64,000 bases of DNA, taken from contig NZ_SCNL01000005.1 of assembly GCF_005502745.1 (NCBI RefSeq), positions 124,001 through 188,000 of the forward strand, in the 5' to 3' direction. Shown one piece after another: positions 42,982 through 52,035 of the stretch. Within the stretch, counting starts at the first letter, position 1. Every line of letters starts with the position of its first letter. The position numbers and the translations under genes are program-made. The stretch comes from Sphingomonas sp. 3P27F8 (GTDB taxonomy: Bacteria; Pseudomonadota; Alphaproteobacteria; Sphingomonadales; Sphingomonadaceae). The notes beneath the pieces are model-generated. The model was given only the letters and a program-made list of their open reading frames with translations, did no database searches and was not told where the DNA came from.

Positions 42982-43475
42982 GGCCTTGCGCCCCAATGCC
43001 TCATCAGCGCACCTCCCGCACCCTCGACCGGATCGGCCCGGGGCAGTGGGACGGCCGCAATACGCGCAAGCGCCGCCTCGTCCGGAGCCTCGCGGCAAAT
43101 GTCCCAATCCTGATCCTGCGGATAGGCACCAACCAGAAGGAAGTCGCCACTGGCCTTGATCCGGCAATGGCCCGTCCCAGCCGGCAGGACGAGCAGATCA
43201 CCTGCCGCGACGTGAACCTGTCGACCGCCTTCGCCACCCAGCATCAGTTCAGCCGAACCGCTTGTGCACGCGAGCGCCTCGTGCGCGGTCGAATGATAGT
43301 GATGATAGGGATAGACGCCGTCGCGCCAGTCTGGCCGCCATCCATTCTGACACAGCCTTGCCTCGATCGCGTCAGGATCCCCGACCGGCACGACATTTCG
43401 CCAGACCAGCACCGGCAGTTCGCTGTTCGGTACCCAGCCGTTAGGTTCAAACGCCCATATCTCCGGCTCGCTCAC
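42978..43475 (-). CDS. Cupin-domain protein (YjlB-like)
   Basis: The GTG at 43475 overlaps the stop of the deaminase gene (GTGA) and gives 165 residues. The cupin metal motif reads YPYHHYHSTAHEAL and the second motif is GDLLVLPAGTGH. It resembles YjlB-type cupins of unknown function. It is translationally coupled with the deaminase and the helix-hairpin-helix gene. Confidence 0.8.
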   Translation of the reverse strand: MSEPEIWAFEPNGWVPNSELPVLVWRNVVPVGDPDAIEARLCQNGWRPDWRDGVYPYHHYHSTAHEALACTSGSAELMLGGEGGRQVHVAAGDLLVLPAGTGHCRIKASGDFLLVGAYPQDQDWDICREAPDEAALARIAAVPLPRADPVEGAGGALMRHWGARP

Positions 43476-43963
43476 AGGTTCGCCTGCTCGTCGGTAGAGA
43501 GATCTGCATCGGGCGGATAGTAGAGCGCGGCGCATTCCTCACGCAAACACCCGCCTTCGATCACGATATCGTCGCGATACGCGTCCGCGATGAACGACAA
43601 CGTGTCGACATGCTTCGTTTCGAAGTACATCGCATGGACATCGTCTCGGCCGGCACCGTAGACTACGCGGCCGACCTTCGACCAGATCGATGCCATCGTG
43701 CACATGCCGCAGGGTTGCAGCGTCGAGTAGAGGGTTGCGCCCCGCAGCTCCATGTCGCCCGTACCCTCACAGGCCCGACGGATGGCCATCATCTCGGCAT
43801 GCGCGGTAGCATCAGGCAGTTCCTCGGTCTGGTTGCGCTCACCTGCAATCTCACGGCCAGCAAGGACGATCACCGAGCCGAGCGGCGAGTTCGATGGGTC
43901 CGATCCTTTAGAGCGCGCGATCTCGATCGCGCGGCGCATCCAGCGTTCGTCGTCCTGGTTCAT
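43472..43963 (-). CDS. Nucleoside (guanine/cytosine-type) deaminase
   Basis: The 163-residue protein carries the zinc deaminase signature HAEMMAI with PCGMC (ATAHAEMMAI, LQPCGMCTMA). Pattern and length match guanine or tRNA-adenosine-type CMP/dCMP deaminases. It starts a three-gene minus-strand operon facing away from the SOS operon. Substrate cannot be stated. Confidence 0.85.
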   Translation of the reverse strand: MNQDDERWMRRAIEIARSKGSDPSNSPLGSVIVLAGREIAGERNQTEELPDATAHAEMMAIRRACEGTGDMELRGATLYSTLQPCGMCTMASIWSKVGRVVYGAGRDDVHAMYFETKHVDTLSFIADAYRDDIVIEGGCLREECAALYYPPDADLSTDEQANL

Positions 43964-44068
43964 GCCGGGCTGAACGCCGCAAGACGGATCCCGGTCCGCC
44001 CCTCGCCCTTAGCACTGTGCTCAGGGCTGATGCTGAATCCGAACCTTGACCCGCGCCGCCGATGGCGG

Positions 44069-44083
44069 GAACATAAAGGGAAC
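44069..44083. promoter_or_regulatory. Exact alphaproteobacterial LexA (SOS) box of the imuA operon
   Basis: GAAC ATAAAGG GAAC matches GAAC-N7-GAAC exactly and lies 19 bp before the imuA start at 44103. In related bacteria the imuA-imuB-dnaE2 cassette is a core LexA target. Confidence 0.85.
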
Positions 44084-44102
44084 GCATGAGTCGATTCTGC
44101 CG

Positions 44103-44864
44103 ATGCCTGACGCCGTTACCCGATCCGAGCTTCTATCGCACCAGCGGGACACGATCGCAGACGCGCGTCCGCGTACCACCGCAGCCGTTCCGTTTCTGCT
44201 GGACGAGATCGATACCCGCCTTGCCGACGGCGGACTGGACGGCGCGGCCCTGCACGAAACGGCACCCGCCTCTCCGTCTCTCAACGACGAGGCGGCGACG
44301 ACCCTCTTCACCGCAGGGATTGCCGCCCGGCTTGCGGCAACCGCCGGTTCGCGCGTGCTCTGGGTGGTCAGCCGGTTCGATCTGTACGCCCCCGGTCTCG
44401 AGCAGGCGGGACTGCCTCCCGGCCACATCATCTTCGCGGAAGGCCGCGAGGATCGTGACGTGCTGGCGCTGATGGAGGACGGCCTGCGGCAAGGCGGCCT
44501 TGCGGCTGTCATCGGCGAGGTTCGGCGCGCCGACATGACCGCAAGCCGGCGTCTTCAGCTCGCCGCCGATGCGGGCAGGACCCCCGCCTTCCTGTCCCGG
44601 CGCTGGCGCAAGCAGGGCGTCTGCCCTTTGAGCGAACTCTCCGCGGCGACCACACGCTGGCGGCTGAGCTGCGCTCCGTCCGGCAAGCTTCCCGCCCCCG
44701 GCGTCGGCCGGGCTCGCTGGATTGTCGAGCTTGTCCGACAGCGGAACGGCAATCCTTTCTCTCTCCTGGTCGAGGCATGCGATGACACGGGTCGCCTCGC
44801 TCTACCTGCCGGCGCTCAGCATCGAGCGGCTCCGGCGGTCAGAGCGACCGCGCGCGCAGCCTGA
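44103..44864 (+). CDS. imuA: ImuA, accessory factor of the mutagenic translesion complex
   Basis: The ATG at 44103 (MPDAVTRSELL) gives 253 residues. It keeps the RecA-like core seen in ImuA (LFTAGIAARLAA, VLWVVSRFDLYAP, IIFAEGREDRDVLALMED) without a functional Walker A motif. It overlaps the imuB start. With ImuB and DnaE2 it forms the SOS mutasome that replicates past lesions. The transcript would start just after the LexA box, giving a short leader. Confidence 0.9.
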   Translation: MPDAVTRSELLSHQRDTIADARPRTTAAVPFLLDEIDTRLADGGLDGAALHETAPASPSLNDEAATTLFTAGIAARLAATAGSRVLWVVSRFDLYAPGLEQAGLPPGHIIFAEGREDRDVLALMEDGLRQGGLAAVIGEVRRADMTASRRLQLAADAGRTPAFLSRRWRKQGVCPLSELSAATTRWRLSCAPSGKLPAPGVGRARWIVELVRQRNGNPFSLLVEACDDTGRLALPAGAQHRAAPAVRATARAA

Positions 44865-46575
44865 GGCGCGTGCCACCCCATCCCTGCCCGTCGACGATGA
44901 CCCTGGCGCCTGCTCGGTGCCACGGGGCGGTCACTGGCGTCCGGGCGCACGCTGGGCGCGTGGCGAAGACCCTGCTCGCGCGGCGATCGCTGCAGAAGCA
45001 GGTCGCCTGGCGCTTCACCAGCAACCGACCATGCGCGAGCTTGGGCGGCGATCGGAAGCCGCGGAGCATCCGTTCAGAGGCCGACAGCACACGCCGCTCG
45101 CCGCCGCCCCGACGCCATCGCGGCGGGAAGAACCGGCGGCAGCCCCGCTGATCCTCGCAAGCCAGGTCGGCAACAGGCAGTTGATCGCGGCATCGTGTCC
45201 GGCCGCACGCGCGCTTGGCCTCGCGCCCGGCATGCCGGTCACTCAGGCGCGCGCGCTTGTTCCAGATCTCGACATCCGTCCGGCCGATTCCGAAGCCGAT
45301 CAGCAGTTCCTAGAACAGTTCGTCCTTCACGCGAGCCGGCACTGGACACCGACTGCGGCAGTGAGCGGCCCGGACGGGCTATGGCTCGAGCTGACGGGCG
45401 TCACGCACCTTCACGGCGGCGAGAAGCGCTTCTGCGAACGCGTGATCAGCTTCTGCCGTCGCCTCCGTCTCACCGCGCGCATCGCAGTGGCAGCGACGCC
45501 GGGTGCGGCGCACGCGTTGGCACGGTTCGGTGAGGGTCCCGTCACGCGGATCGAGGTTGGCGATGAGGCCCAGGCGCTCGCAGCCTTACCGCTCGCCAGC
45601 CTGCGGCTTGCGCCCGAGGCGCTCGCCGCCGCAACCCGCTTCGGCCTGGAACGGGTCGGAGACCTTCTTCCGCTGCCGCGCGGGCCGCTCGCACGACGGC
45701 TGGGGCTCGCCAGTATTCGACGGCTCGACGAGGCGCTCGGACGTCTTGCCGAGCCGATCGTACCGGTGGTGCCCGAAGAGGCACCGGTCGCGACGCTACG
45801 ACTGCTGGAACCGATCGCCACGGCGGACGCGATTGAGCAGGTGATCGCCGACCTGCTCGGAATGATCGTCGCGCAGCTTCGGGATCGTGGAGCCGGCGCA
45901 CGATCGCTCGTCCTGCTGCTCGACAGGATCGACGGGAGCGAGCAGCGGCTCGGCGTCGGCACGGTCCGCGCCACCCGCGATCCCGTCCATCTCGCCCACC
46001 TCTTCCACCTCCGCATCGAACGCATCGATCCCGGTGGCGGCATCGAGACGATGCGGCTGGTCGCGACCCGGATCGAACCGCTGGATGCAACGCCGGTCGG
46101 CGGCATTCTCGCCGGAGATGCTGGCACTGCCGATCTCGCCACGCTCGTCGACCAACTGGCCGGCCGTGCGGGCGCCGAGGCACTCTTCACGATCGGATCG
46201 ATCGAGAGCGACGTGCCTGAGCGCGCCACCGTCCGCTCGCACCCCCTCGACACACCGCCGGGATGGCCGGCCTGGAAGCGCCCGGTGAAGCTGCTGCGCC
46301 GGCCTGAGCCGCTGACCAACGTCATAGCGCTTCTTCCCGATCATCCTCCCCGCCGGTTCACCTGGCGCGGGTCGGTGCACGCGGTCGTGGCAGGGGACGG
46401 TCCGGAGCGCATCCACGGCGAGTGGTGGCGCCGCGATGGCGAGGTCTGGGCGGTCCGGGACTATTTCCGCGTCGAAGACGAGAGCGGTGCCCGCTTCTGG
46501 CTGTTCCGACGCGGCGACGGCGTGGACGACACGACCGGCGACCTCAGCTGGTACCTGCACGGGCTGTTCGGCTGA
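44782..46575 (+). CDS. imuB: ImuB, inactive Y-family polymerase-like scaffold
   Basis: The start at 44782 gives 597 residues, overlapping imuA by 83 bases. It is a Y-family relative ([20 protein letters not shown], then [20 protein letters not shown]) but the catalytic acidic residues of active Y polymerases are missing ([11 protein letters not shown] at the start). ImuB links DnaE2 to the beta clamp. The stop overlaps the dnaE2 start (TGATG). Confidence 0.9.
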   Translation: MTRVASLYLPALSIERLRRSERPRAQPEARATPSLPVDDDPGACSVPRGGHWRPGARWARGEDPARAAIAAEAGRLALHQQPTMRELGRRSEAAEHPFRGRQHTPLAAAPTPSRREEPAAAPLILASQVGNRQLIAASCPAARALGLAPGMPVTQARALVPDLDIRPADSEADQQFLEQFVLHASRHWTPTAAVSGPDGLWLELTGVTHLHGGEKRFCERVISFCRRLRLTARIAVAATPGAAHALARFGEGPVTRIEVGDEAQALAALPLASLRLAPEALAAATRFGLERVGDLLPLPRGPLARRLGLASIRRLDEALGRLAEPIVPVVPEEAPVATLRLLEPIATADAIEQVIADLLGMIVAQLRDRGAGARSLVLLLDRIDGSEQRLGVGTVRATRDPVHLAHLFHLRIERIDPGGGIETMRLVATRIEPLDATPVGGILAGDAGTADLATLVDQLAGRAGAEALFTIGSIESDVPERATVRSHPLDTPPGWPAWKRPVKLLRRPEPLTNVIALLPDHPPRRFTWRGSVHAVVAGDGPERIHGEWWRRDGEVWAVRDYFRVEDESGARFWLFRRGDGVDDTTGDLSWYLHGLFG

Positions 46576-49500
46576 TGGCTCCGGCAAACTATGTCGAGCT
46601 CCAGGTAACGAGCCACTTCTCGTTTCTGCGCGGTGCCTCGTCGCCGGACGAACTGTTCGCGGCCGGCGCCCTGCTCGGGCACAAGGCCTTGGGTGTTGCC
46701 GATCTTGGCAGTGTCGCTGGCGTCGTGCGCGCCTGGGAGGCGCAGAAGGCGACCGGCGTCCGCCTGATCGCCGGCAGCCGCGTCAATCTGGACGATGGTC
46801 GCTCGCTGCTCCTCTACCCCACGGACCGCGCCGCCTGGTCGCGCCTGAGCCGGCTGCTGACGCTCGGCAAGTCCCGCGCGGGCAAAGGCGGCTGCGCACT
46901 TGGCTGGAGCGATGTCGTAACTTGGAGCGAGGGGCTGATCGCCATCCTGCTCCCCGACCTGCCGGGGCAAGTCACCGCTGATCACCTGGCAGAGCTGCGG
47001 GCGATCTTCGGCCAACGAGGCTATTGTTCGCTGGCCTTCCGGCGGCGCCCCGACGACGCGATGCGTTTGCACGAGCTTGCATCGCAGGCAGCGGCAGCCG
47101 GCGTGCGCGCGGTGGCGACCGGCGACGTGCTGTACCATGCACCCGAGGCCCGGCTCCTGCAGGACGTCGTCACCGCGATTCGCGAAAAGTGCACGGTCGA
47201 TACGCTCGGACACCGCCGCGAGCGTCATGCCGACCGGCACCTCAAGTCTCCCGACGAGATGGCGCGACGGTTCGCCGCCTTTCCCGACGCGATCGCGGCC
47301 ACCGAGGCGATCGCGCGCGCCTGCACCTTCGACCTTGGCGAGCTCAGCTACCAGTATCCGCACGAGGAAGTGGTGAAGGGCCTCACGGCTCAAGGAGCGC
47401 TGGAGCAGCTCACCCGCGAGGCCGCCGAGCGCATGTTCCCGGACGGCGTGCCGCTCCCCTACCAGAAGCAGATCGCGCACGAGCTGAGACTGGTCGGCGA
47501 GCTCGGCTACGCACCCTATTTCCTGACCGTGAACAGCATCGTCGCCGAGAGCCGGCGGCGGGGCATCCTCTGCCAGGGGCGCGGCTCGGCGGCGAACAGC
47601 TGCGTCTGCTTCGTGCTCGGCGTCACCTCGATCGACCCGATCAAGCATGAGCTCCTGTTCGAGCGCTTCGTGAGCGGTGAGCGGCGTGAGCCGCCCGATA
47701 TCGATGTCGACTTCGAGCATGAGCGGCGCGAGGAGATCATCCAGTGGATCTATGAGACATATGGGCGGACCCGTTCGGCGCTGACCGCCGTCGTTACCCG
47801 CTACCGCGCGCGCGGCGCGGTGCGCGAGGTCGGCAAGGCGCTCGGTCTGCCCGAGGACCTGACCAAGGCGCTCGCCGGTCTCGTCTGGGGATGGAGCCAG
47901 GAAGGCGTCGGCGAGAAACAGGTCAACGAGCTTGGGCTCAACCTGGAGGACCGTCGCCTGCGGCTGGCGCTCGATCTTGCCCGCAAGCTGATCGGCGTGC
48001 CTCGTCACCTCTCGCAGCATCCCGGCGGCTTCGTGCTGACCCACGAGCGGCTCGACGACCTCGTCCCGATCGAGCCCGCCGCGATGGTCGACCGGCAGGT
48101 CATCGAGTGGGACAAGGATGATATCGACGCCCTCAAGTTCATGAAGGTCGATGTGCTGGGCCTGGGCATGCTCGGCTGCATGAACCGCGCCTTCAACCTG
48201 CTGGACGAGGCGAAGGGCGTTCGCGTCGGCATGGCCGACCTGCAGGACGACGACCCTGACGTCTATGCCATGATCCAGAAGGCCGACACGCTCGGCGTCT
48301 TCCAGATCGAGAGCCGCGCACAGATGTCGATGCTGCCGCGCATGAAGCCGCAACGCTTCTACGATCTCGTGATCGAGGTCGCGATCGTCAGGCCCGGTCC
48401 CATCCAGGGCGACATGGTTCATCCCTATCTGCGCCGGCGCGAGGGCATCGAGAAGCCGGATTACCCACGTCCTGAACTCCGCGCCGTTCTCGAGAAGACG
48501 CTCGGGGTCCCGCTCTTCCAGGAGCAGGCCATGAAGGTCGCGATCGTGGGAGCCGGGTTCACCCCGTCGGAGGCCGATCAGCTTCGCCGCGCCATGGCAA
48601 CCTTCAAGTTCACCGGCGGGGTCAGCCATTTCTACGACAAGCTCGTGGAGGGCATGGTCGCCCGCGGCTACCCGCGCGATTTCGCCGAGCGCACCTTCAA
48701 GCAGATCGAGGGCTTCGGCTCCTACGGCTTTCCCGAGAGCCACGCCGCCTCGTTCGCGAAGATCGCCTACGCCTCCTGCTGGATGAAGCATCATCATCCG
48801 GACGTCTTCTGCGCAGCCCTGCTCAATGCGCAGCCGATGGGCTTCTACGCGCCTGCTCAGGTGGTCCGCGACGCGCGCGAGCATGGCGTGGAGGTCCGCC
48901 CGGCCTGCATCAACGCCAGCCGGTGGGACTGTACGCTGGAACCGGGACGCGGTCGTTATCTGGCTGTCCGCCTGGGGCTCCGCCAGGTTCGCGGCCTGGC
49001 CAATGTGCACGGTGCTGCGATCGTCGCTGCCCGCGGCGAGGCGCCGTTCCAGTCGGTCGAGGAGGTCTGGCGACGGGCGGGCGTGCCCCGCGCTGCGATC
49101 GAACGATTGGCCGAGGCGGACGCGTTCCAGGTGCTGGGTGAAGATCGGCGCCAGGGCCTGTGGAAAGTGCGCGGGCTCGGAGAGGCTCCCCTCCCCCTCT
49201 TCGCGGCTGCCGATGCCCGAGAGGCGGCATTCAGCCCGGAGGGCCTTGAGCCGCTGGTCCCGCTCAAGCCGATGTCGGATGGTCGCGAGGTGGTTGAGGA
49301 CTACCGCGCGCTCCAGCTTTCGCTGCGCGCCCATCCCCTCGCCTTTCTACGCGACGATCTCGCCCGTCGCGGACTCGTTCGCTGCGCCGATCTCGCCCGC
49401 ATCAAGGATGGCCGCCATGTCGAGGTCGCCGGCATCATTCTCGTCCGCCAGAAGCCGGGATCCGCCAAGGGCGTGCTGTTCATCACCATCGAAGATGAGT

Positions 49501-49844
49501 CCGGGATTGCGAACGGCATTCTCTGGCCCGACCGCTTCGAGGCGCAGCGCCGCACCGTCATGTCGGCGGCGATGATCGGCATGAAGGGTCGCGTCCAGAA
49601 AGAGGGCGAGGTCATCCACGTCATCTGCGACCGCATCATCGACTATGGCGATCTGCTCGCGAAGGTCGGCCAGATGGACTTCCCGCATTCGACGGGACGC
49701 GGTGACGGGGCCCGCCACGCCGGTGCGCCCGATCGCGGCGATGCAGGGTGGCGCCCTGGTCCGCGCGACAGCTACCGGCCACCGCATGCCGCCGGCATGG
49801 ATCCCGAGGAGGTCGTGCGGGTCAAGACGCGCGACTTTCGGTAA
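46575..49844 (+). CDS. dnaE2: DnaE2, error-prone DNA polymerase
   Basis: The 1089-residue protein has the N-terminal PHP domain ([20 protein letters not shown]) and the C-family polymerase core with the catalytic acids in [11 protein letters not shown] (about 375). An OB-fold end ([18 protein letters not shown]) is near the C-terminus, as in DnaE2. It performs lesion-bypass and mutagenic synthesis with ImuA and ImuB. The gene directly follows imuB with a four-base overlap, and two small genes and an SRAP gene follow. Confidence 0.95.
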   Translation: MAPANYVELQVTSHFSFLRGASSPDELFAAGALLGHKALGVADLGSVAGVVRAWEAQKATGVRLIAGSRVNLDDGRSLLLYPTDRAAWSRLSRLLTLGKSRAGKGGCALGWSDVVTWSEGLIAILLPDLPGQVTADHLAELRAIFGQRGYCSLAFRRRPDDAMRLHELASQAAAAGVRAVATGDVLYHAPEARLLQDVVTAIREKCTVDTLGHRRERHADRHLKSPDEMARRFAAFPDAIAATEAIARACTFDLGELSYQYPHEEVVKGLTAQGALEQLTREAAERMFPDGVPLPYQKQIAHELRLVGELGYAPYFLTVNSIVAESRRRGILCQGRGSAANSCVCFVLGVTSIDPIKHELLFERFVSGERREPPDIDVDFEHERREEIIQWIYETYGRTRSALTAVVTRYRARGAVREVGKALGLPEDLTKALAGLVWGWSQEGVGEKQVNELGLNLEDRRLRLALDLARKLIGVPRHLSQHPGGFVLTHERLDDLVPIEPAAMVDRQVIEWDKDDIDALKFMKVDVLGLGMLGCMNRAFNLLDEAKGVRVGMADLQDDDPDVYAMIQKADTLGVFQIESRAQMSMLPRMKPQRFYDLVIEVAIVRPGPIQGDMVHPYLRRREGIEKPDYPRPELRAVLEKTLGVPLFQEQAMKVAIVGAGFTPSEADQLRRAMATFKFTGGVSHFYDKLVEGMVARGYPRDFAERTFKQIEGFGSYGFPESHAASFAKIAYASCWMKHHHPDVFCAALLNAQPMGFYAPAQVVRDAREHGVEVRPACINASRWDCTLEPGRGRYLAVRLGLRQVRGLANVHGAAIVAARGEAPFQSVEEVWRRAGVPRAAIERLAEADAFQVLGEDRRQGLWKVRGLGEAPLPLFAAADAREAAFSPEGLEPLVPLKPMSDGREVVEDYRALQLSLRAHPLAFLRDDLARRGLVRCADLARIKDGRHVEVAGIILVRQKPGSAKGVLFITIEDESGIANGILWPDRFEAQRRTVMSAAMIGMKGRVQKEGEVIHVICDRIIDYGDLLAKVGQMDFPHSTGRGDGARHAGAPDRGDAGWRPGPRDSYRPPHAAGMDPEEVVRVKTRDFR

Positions 49845-49847
49845 GCC

Positions 49848-50123
49848 GTGGCGTCGCTGCCGCGCCACCAGCGCGTGATCATCTCGCTGTCGCTCCACAT
49901 CCTGCGGTCCGCCATGGTGCGATCGGGCGAGATGCGGGTCGATGTCGTCGAAGTCCGGCTCGCGCTCCGCTGCCTGCTCCACCACTGTCCGGAGCGCTGG
50001 CCACTCGAGCTCTTCTGGGATGCGGCCAAACAGGACAACGAGATCGGCCGGGCGCAGGGCACGACCGCCGCGTTCAACGGCATCGTCCGGCAGCTACGCC
50101 TGGCAGGTCGCCATGAGGACTGA
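49848..50123 (+). CDS. Small hypothetical protein of the imuA-dnaE2 operon
   Basis: A GTG at 49848, four bases after the dnaE2 stop, starts a 91-residue helical protein (RVIISLSLHILRSAMVRSGE, then ALRCLLHHCPERW). I do not know the family. Its end overlaps the start of the next gene by 11 bases, so it belongs to the SOS operon. It may be a dedicated partner of the mutasome or of SRAP, but this is context only. Confidence 0.6.
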   Translation: MASLPRHQRVIISLSLHILRSAMVRSGEMRVDVVEVRLALRCLLHHCPERWPLELFWDAAKQDNEIGRAQGTTAAFNGIVRQLRLAGRHED

Positions 50124-50466
50124 GGCCGACGCACCGCTATCGGATGATGCCGTGGACCATGTCGGGCGACGACTGCGGACACTCGAGCAGTGTGCGCTGC
50201 ATCGCCGGACCTTTCGCGTGACCTGCCCGGCCTGCGGTCACGTCCGCCGGCTCGACGCAGTTCCCCTATGGTGGCTGTTCGTGAAGCGCGGCTGGGATGA
50301 TGGTCTGCCCCAGGCGCTTCGCCGGCTCTGCTGCCAGCTCTGTCGGGAACGTGGTCGGGTCGTTCGGCCACAGTTCGTCGTCACCCGCGAACAACCGGAA
50401 GGGCCGCAGCCGCCCTATCCCGATCGACACGAATGGAAGAGGGTTGTCTCGCGCTATCGCTCGTGA
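50113..50466 (+). CDS. Small zinc-ribbon-like hypothetical protein of the imuA-dnaE2 operon
   Basis: The ATG at 50113 overlaps the previous gene and gives 117 residues. Two cysteine pairs, TCPACGH and CCQLCRE about 40 residues apart, suggest a zinc ribbon. A helical N-terminus and a basic end follow. The operon position indicates a role in SOS repair, perhaps DNA or RNA binding. I do not recognise the family. Confidence 0.6.
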   Translation: MRTEADAPLSDDAVDHVGRRLRTLEQCALHRRTFRVTCPACGHVRRLDAVPLWWLFVKRGWDDGLPQALRRLCCQLCRERGRVVRPQFVVTREQPEGPQPPYPDRHEWKRVVSRYRS

Positions 50467-50478
50467 TCGGATGGGCGC

Positions 50479-51105
50479 ATGTGCAACCTGTACAACCTCA
50501 AGGTCGAACGCTGGGAGTATCTGGAATATTTCCAGGCCGGCAACGATGCACGCAACGAGCTCGAGGTCACCAAGACCTACGCCGCGCCCGGCAAGCCAGG
50601 TTACGTCGTGCGGATCGAAGATGGGAAGCGCGTGCTCAGCACCATGAAGTGGGGCTTTCCCACCCGCAAGCCGCGGAAACGACCGGCGCGCGAAGGCGAG
50701 ATGCCCTTCCTGCACGACTGGTGGACGAATTGCCGCAATCTATCGAGCAACATGTGGCGACCCTGGCTGCTCAAGCCCGAGCATCGCTGCCTCGTGCCGT
50801 TCTCGCGCTTCGCAGAGCCGAAGGCGGTCGCCGATCGGAGCGGGCCGGGTGATACGAACTGGTGGTTCACCGTCTCAGACCAACCCGAACCCTGCTTCGC
50901 TGGTGTCTGGAAGGTCGATCAGGACCATGACCGGGTCTACGCCTTCTGCACGACCGAGCCGAACGCGCTGGTTGCACCCAAGCACCCAAAGGCCATGCCA
51001 GTGATCCTTATGGCAGAGGATCATGATCGATGGCTTCGTGCACCTGCAGAAGAAGCCCTGCCGCTTGTGTCGGCCTACCCCTCGCAGCTCATGAGCGTAG
51101 CGTAG
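50479..51105 (+). CDS. SRAP / HMCES-like DNA-protein crosslink repair protein (YedK family)
   Basis: The 208-residue protein begins MCNLYNL; Cys2 is the residue that forms the thiazolidine bond with abasic sites once Met is removed. The other SRAP features are MKWGFPTRKPRK, CLVPFSRFAEPK and HPKAMPVILM, whose His completes the site. HMCES proteins protect abasic sites in single-stranded DNA. The location after the mutasome genes, 12 bases behind the zinc-ribbon gene, supports SOS co-regulation. The stop lies in a run of GCGTA repeats. Confidence 0.9.
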   Translation: MCNLYNLKVERWEYLEYFQAGNDARNELEVTKTYAAPGKPGYVVRIEDGKRVLSTMKWGFPTRKPRKRPAREGEMPFLHDWWTNCRNLSSNMWRPWLLKPEHRCLVPFSRFAEPKAVADRSGPGDTNWWFTVSDQPEPCFAGVWKVDQDHDRVYAFCTTEPNALVAPKHPKAMPVILMAEDHDRWLRAPAEEALPLVSAYPSQLMSVA

Positions 51106-51120
51106 CGTAGCGGCGCAGGC

Positions 51121-51638
51121 CGTCGCGGAACGATCGAGACGACCTGGCTCGACAGCGTTCGCGTCGCGAAGCGCGCTTGGCCCGAGCTTTCGAGCCATCG
51201 CCTGAACGTCCCAGCAACTTCCTCGGTGTTCGGCATAAACACCACGATGCCCTCAGCGATGCACGAGCAGCCGGCATGGTCATCGTGCGCGCGATCGAGC
51301 ACACTGGTATCGATCTCGCGGGATGGCTGCGACCTGCAAACCCTCGCAGTGGCCCAGCTCCCACACCCGCGCCTGAGGGCTCTCTCAAAGGCCATAAGGT
51401 CGCCTTACTGGGTGCACCGCGCGATAGCCTCCTCGCACACCGGCTCGCTGGGCAAGGCGCGCGAGTAGTCGCGTCTGTCGGCACAACGACGACGATGCTC
51501 GTGATCAGCAAAGACCAGCCCTACGGTCGTTTTGTCCATGCCAGTCCCGCTTACCGAAAGGCCGAGGAGCTTCGGCAGCTTGGATCCAAGTTGAAGATTG
51601 TCGCCGAGCACGAGCTGTTCGTATCAGGGATCGCCTAG
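51121..51638 (+). pseudogene. Frameshifted end of an exonuclease-BRCT gene
   Basis: In one frame the stretch 51146-51210 encodes TTWLDSVRVAKRAWPELSSH and RLNV, the last part of a DnaQ-type exonuclease domain. From about 51215 the match continues in another frame as RHKHHDALSDARAAGMVIVR, the Exo III motif, followed by a BRCT domain (GHKVALLGAPRDSLLAHRLA, then AYRKAEELRQLGSK). The frames are shifted by one base near 51212. The 5' half of the exonuclease is missing after the SRAP gene. It is therefore a decayed DNA polymerase III epsilon-like gene. Confidence 0.7.
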
Positions 51639-51733
51639 CCTAGCGATCGTGGTACCAAAATGTGAAATCGCCCGCGACTGGGGCGCCGTAGATTTGGGAA
51701 GCCGTCAAGCGGACCTTGGAGGGAAGCAGGCGC

Positions 51734-51755
51734 GGTAGGTTTGCACCTGCCTACC
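51734..51755 (+). promoter_or_regulatory. Inverted repeat upstream of the small membrane protein gene
   Basis: GGTAGG at 51734-51739 and CCTACC at 51750-51755 form a stem with a ten-base loop. It ends 16 bases before the ATG at 51772, next to the AAAGGGGTGG ribosome binding site, so it could affect translation or transcription. Confidence 0.35.
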
Positions 51756-51771
51756 TCAAAGGGGTGGAAAT

Positions 51772-52032
51772 ATGACAATCGCGCGAGCATACTTTCCTGG
51801 CATGTCCGACCCGATCAATGACTCGCTGAGCCAATCGGCTAAGGGTGAGGCTGAATGGCAACGCCGCCCGGCTACGCGCGACGGAACAACCTATTCCGGA
51901 CTCGATCCTGGAATGCTCAACAGGGAAACGCGCGCTGGCTTCAAGCCTTCCGGTAAACACCCGATTAGTAAGGTGTGGCTCATTGCATTTGCAATCTCAA
52001 TGCTACTCATCGTGATTTATCTTCTGACGTAA
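51772..52032 (+). CDS. Small tail-anchored membrane protein, hypothetical
   Basis: The 86-residue protein has a hydrophilic N-terminus (PTRDGTTYSGLDPGML-like segments are visible as RPATRDGTTYSGLDPGM) and a single C-terminal transmembrane segment (VWLIAFAISMLLIVIYLL). It has a good ribosome binding site (AAAGGGGTGG). The stretch is less GC-rich than most of the window. It converges on traG. By position it might be an entry-exclusion or T4SS accessory protein, but nothing shows this. Confidence 0.5.
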   Translation: MTIARAYFPGMSDPINDSLSQSAKGEAEWQRRPATRDGTTYSGLDPGMLNRETRAGFKPSGKHPISKVWLIAFAISMLLIVIYLLT

Positions 52033-52035
52033 AGT

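Noticed and set aside
46461..49334. Minus-strand open frame of 957 codons opposite dnaE2
   Set aside because: It is the antisense shadow of a clear C-family polymerase gene.
51177..51638. Intact BRCT protein gene starting at TTG 51177
   Set aside because: The first 15 residues are out of frame with the exonuclease homology that precedes it, so it is better read as a frameshifted remnant.
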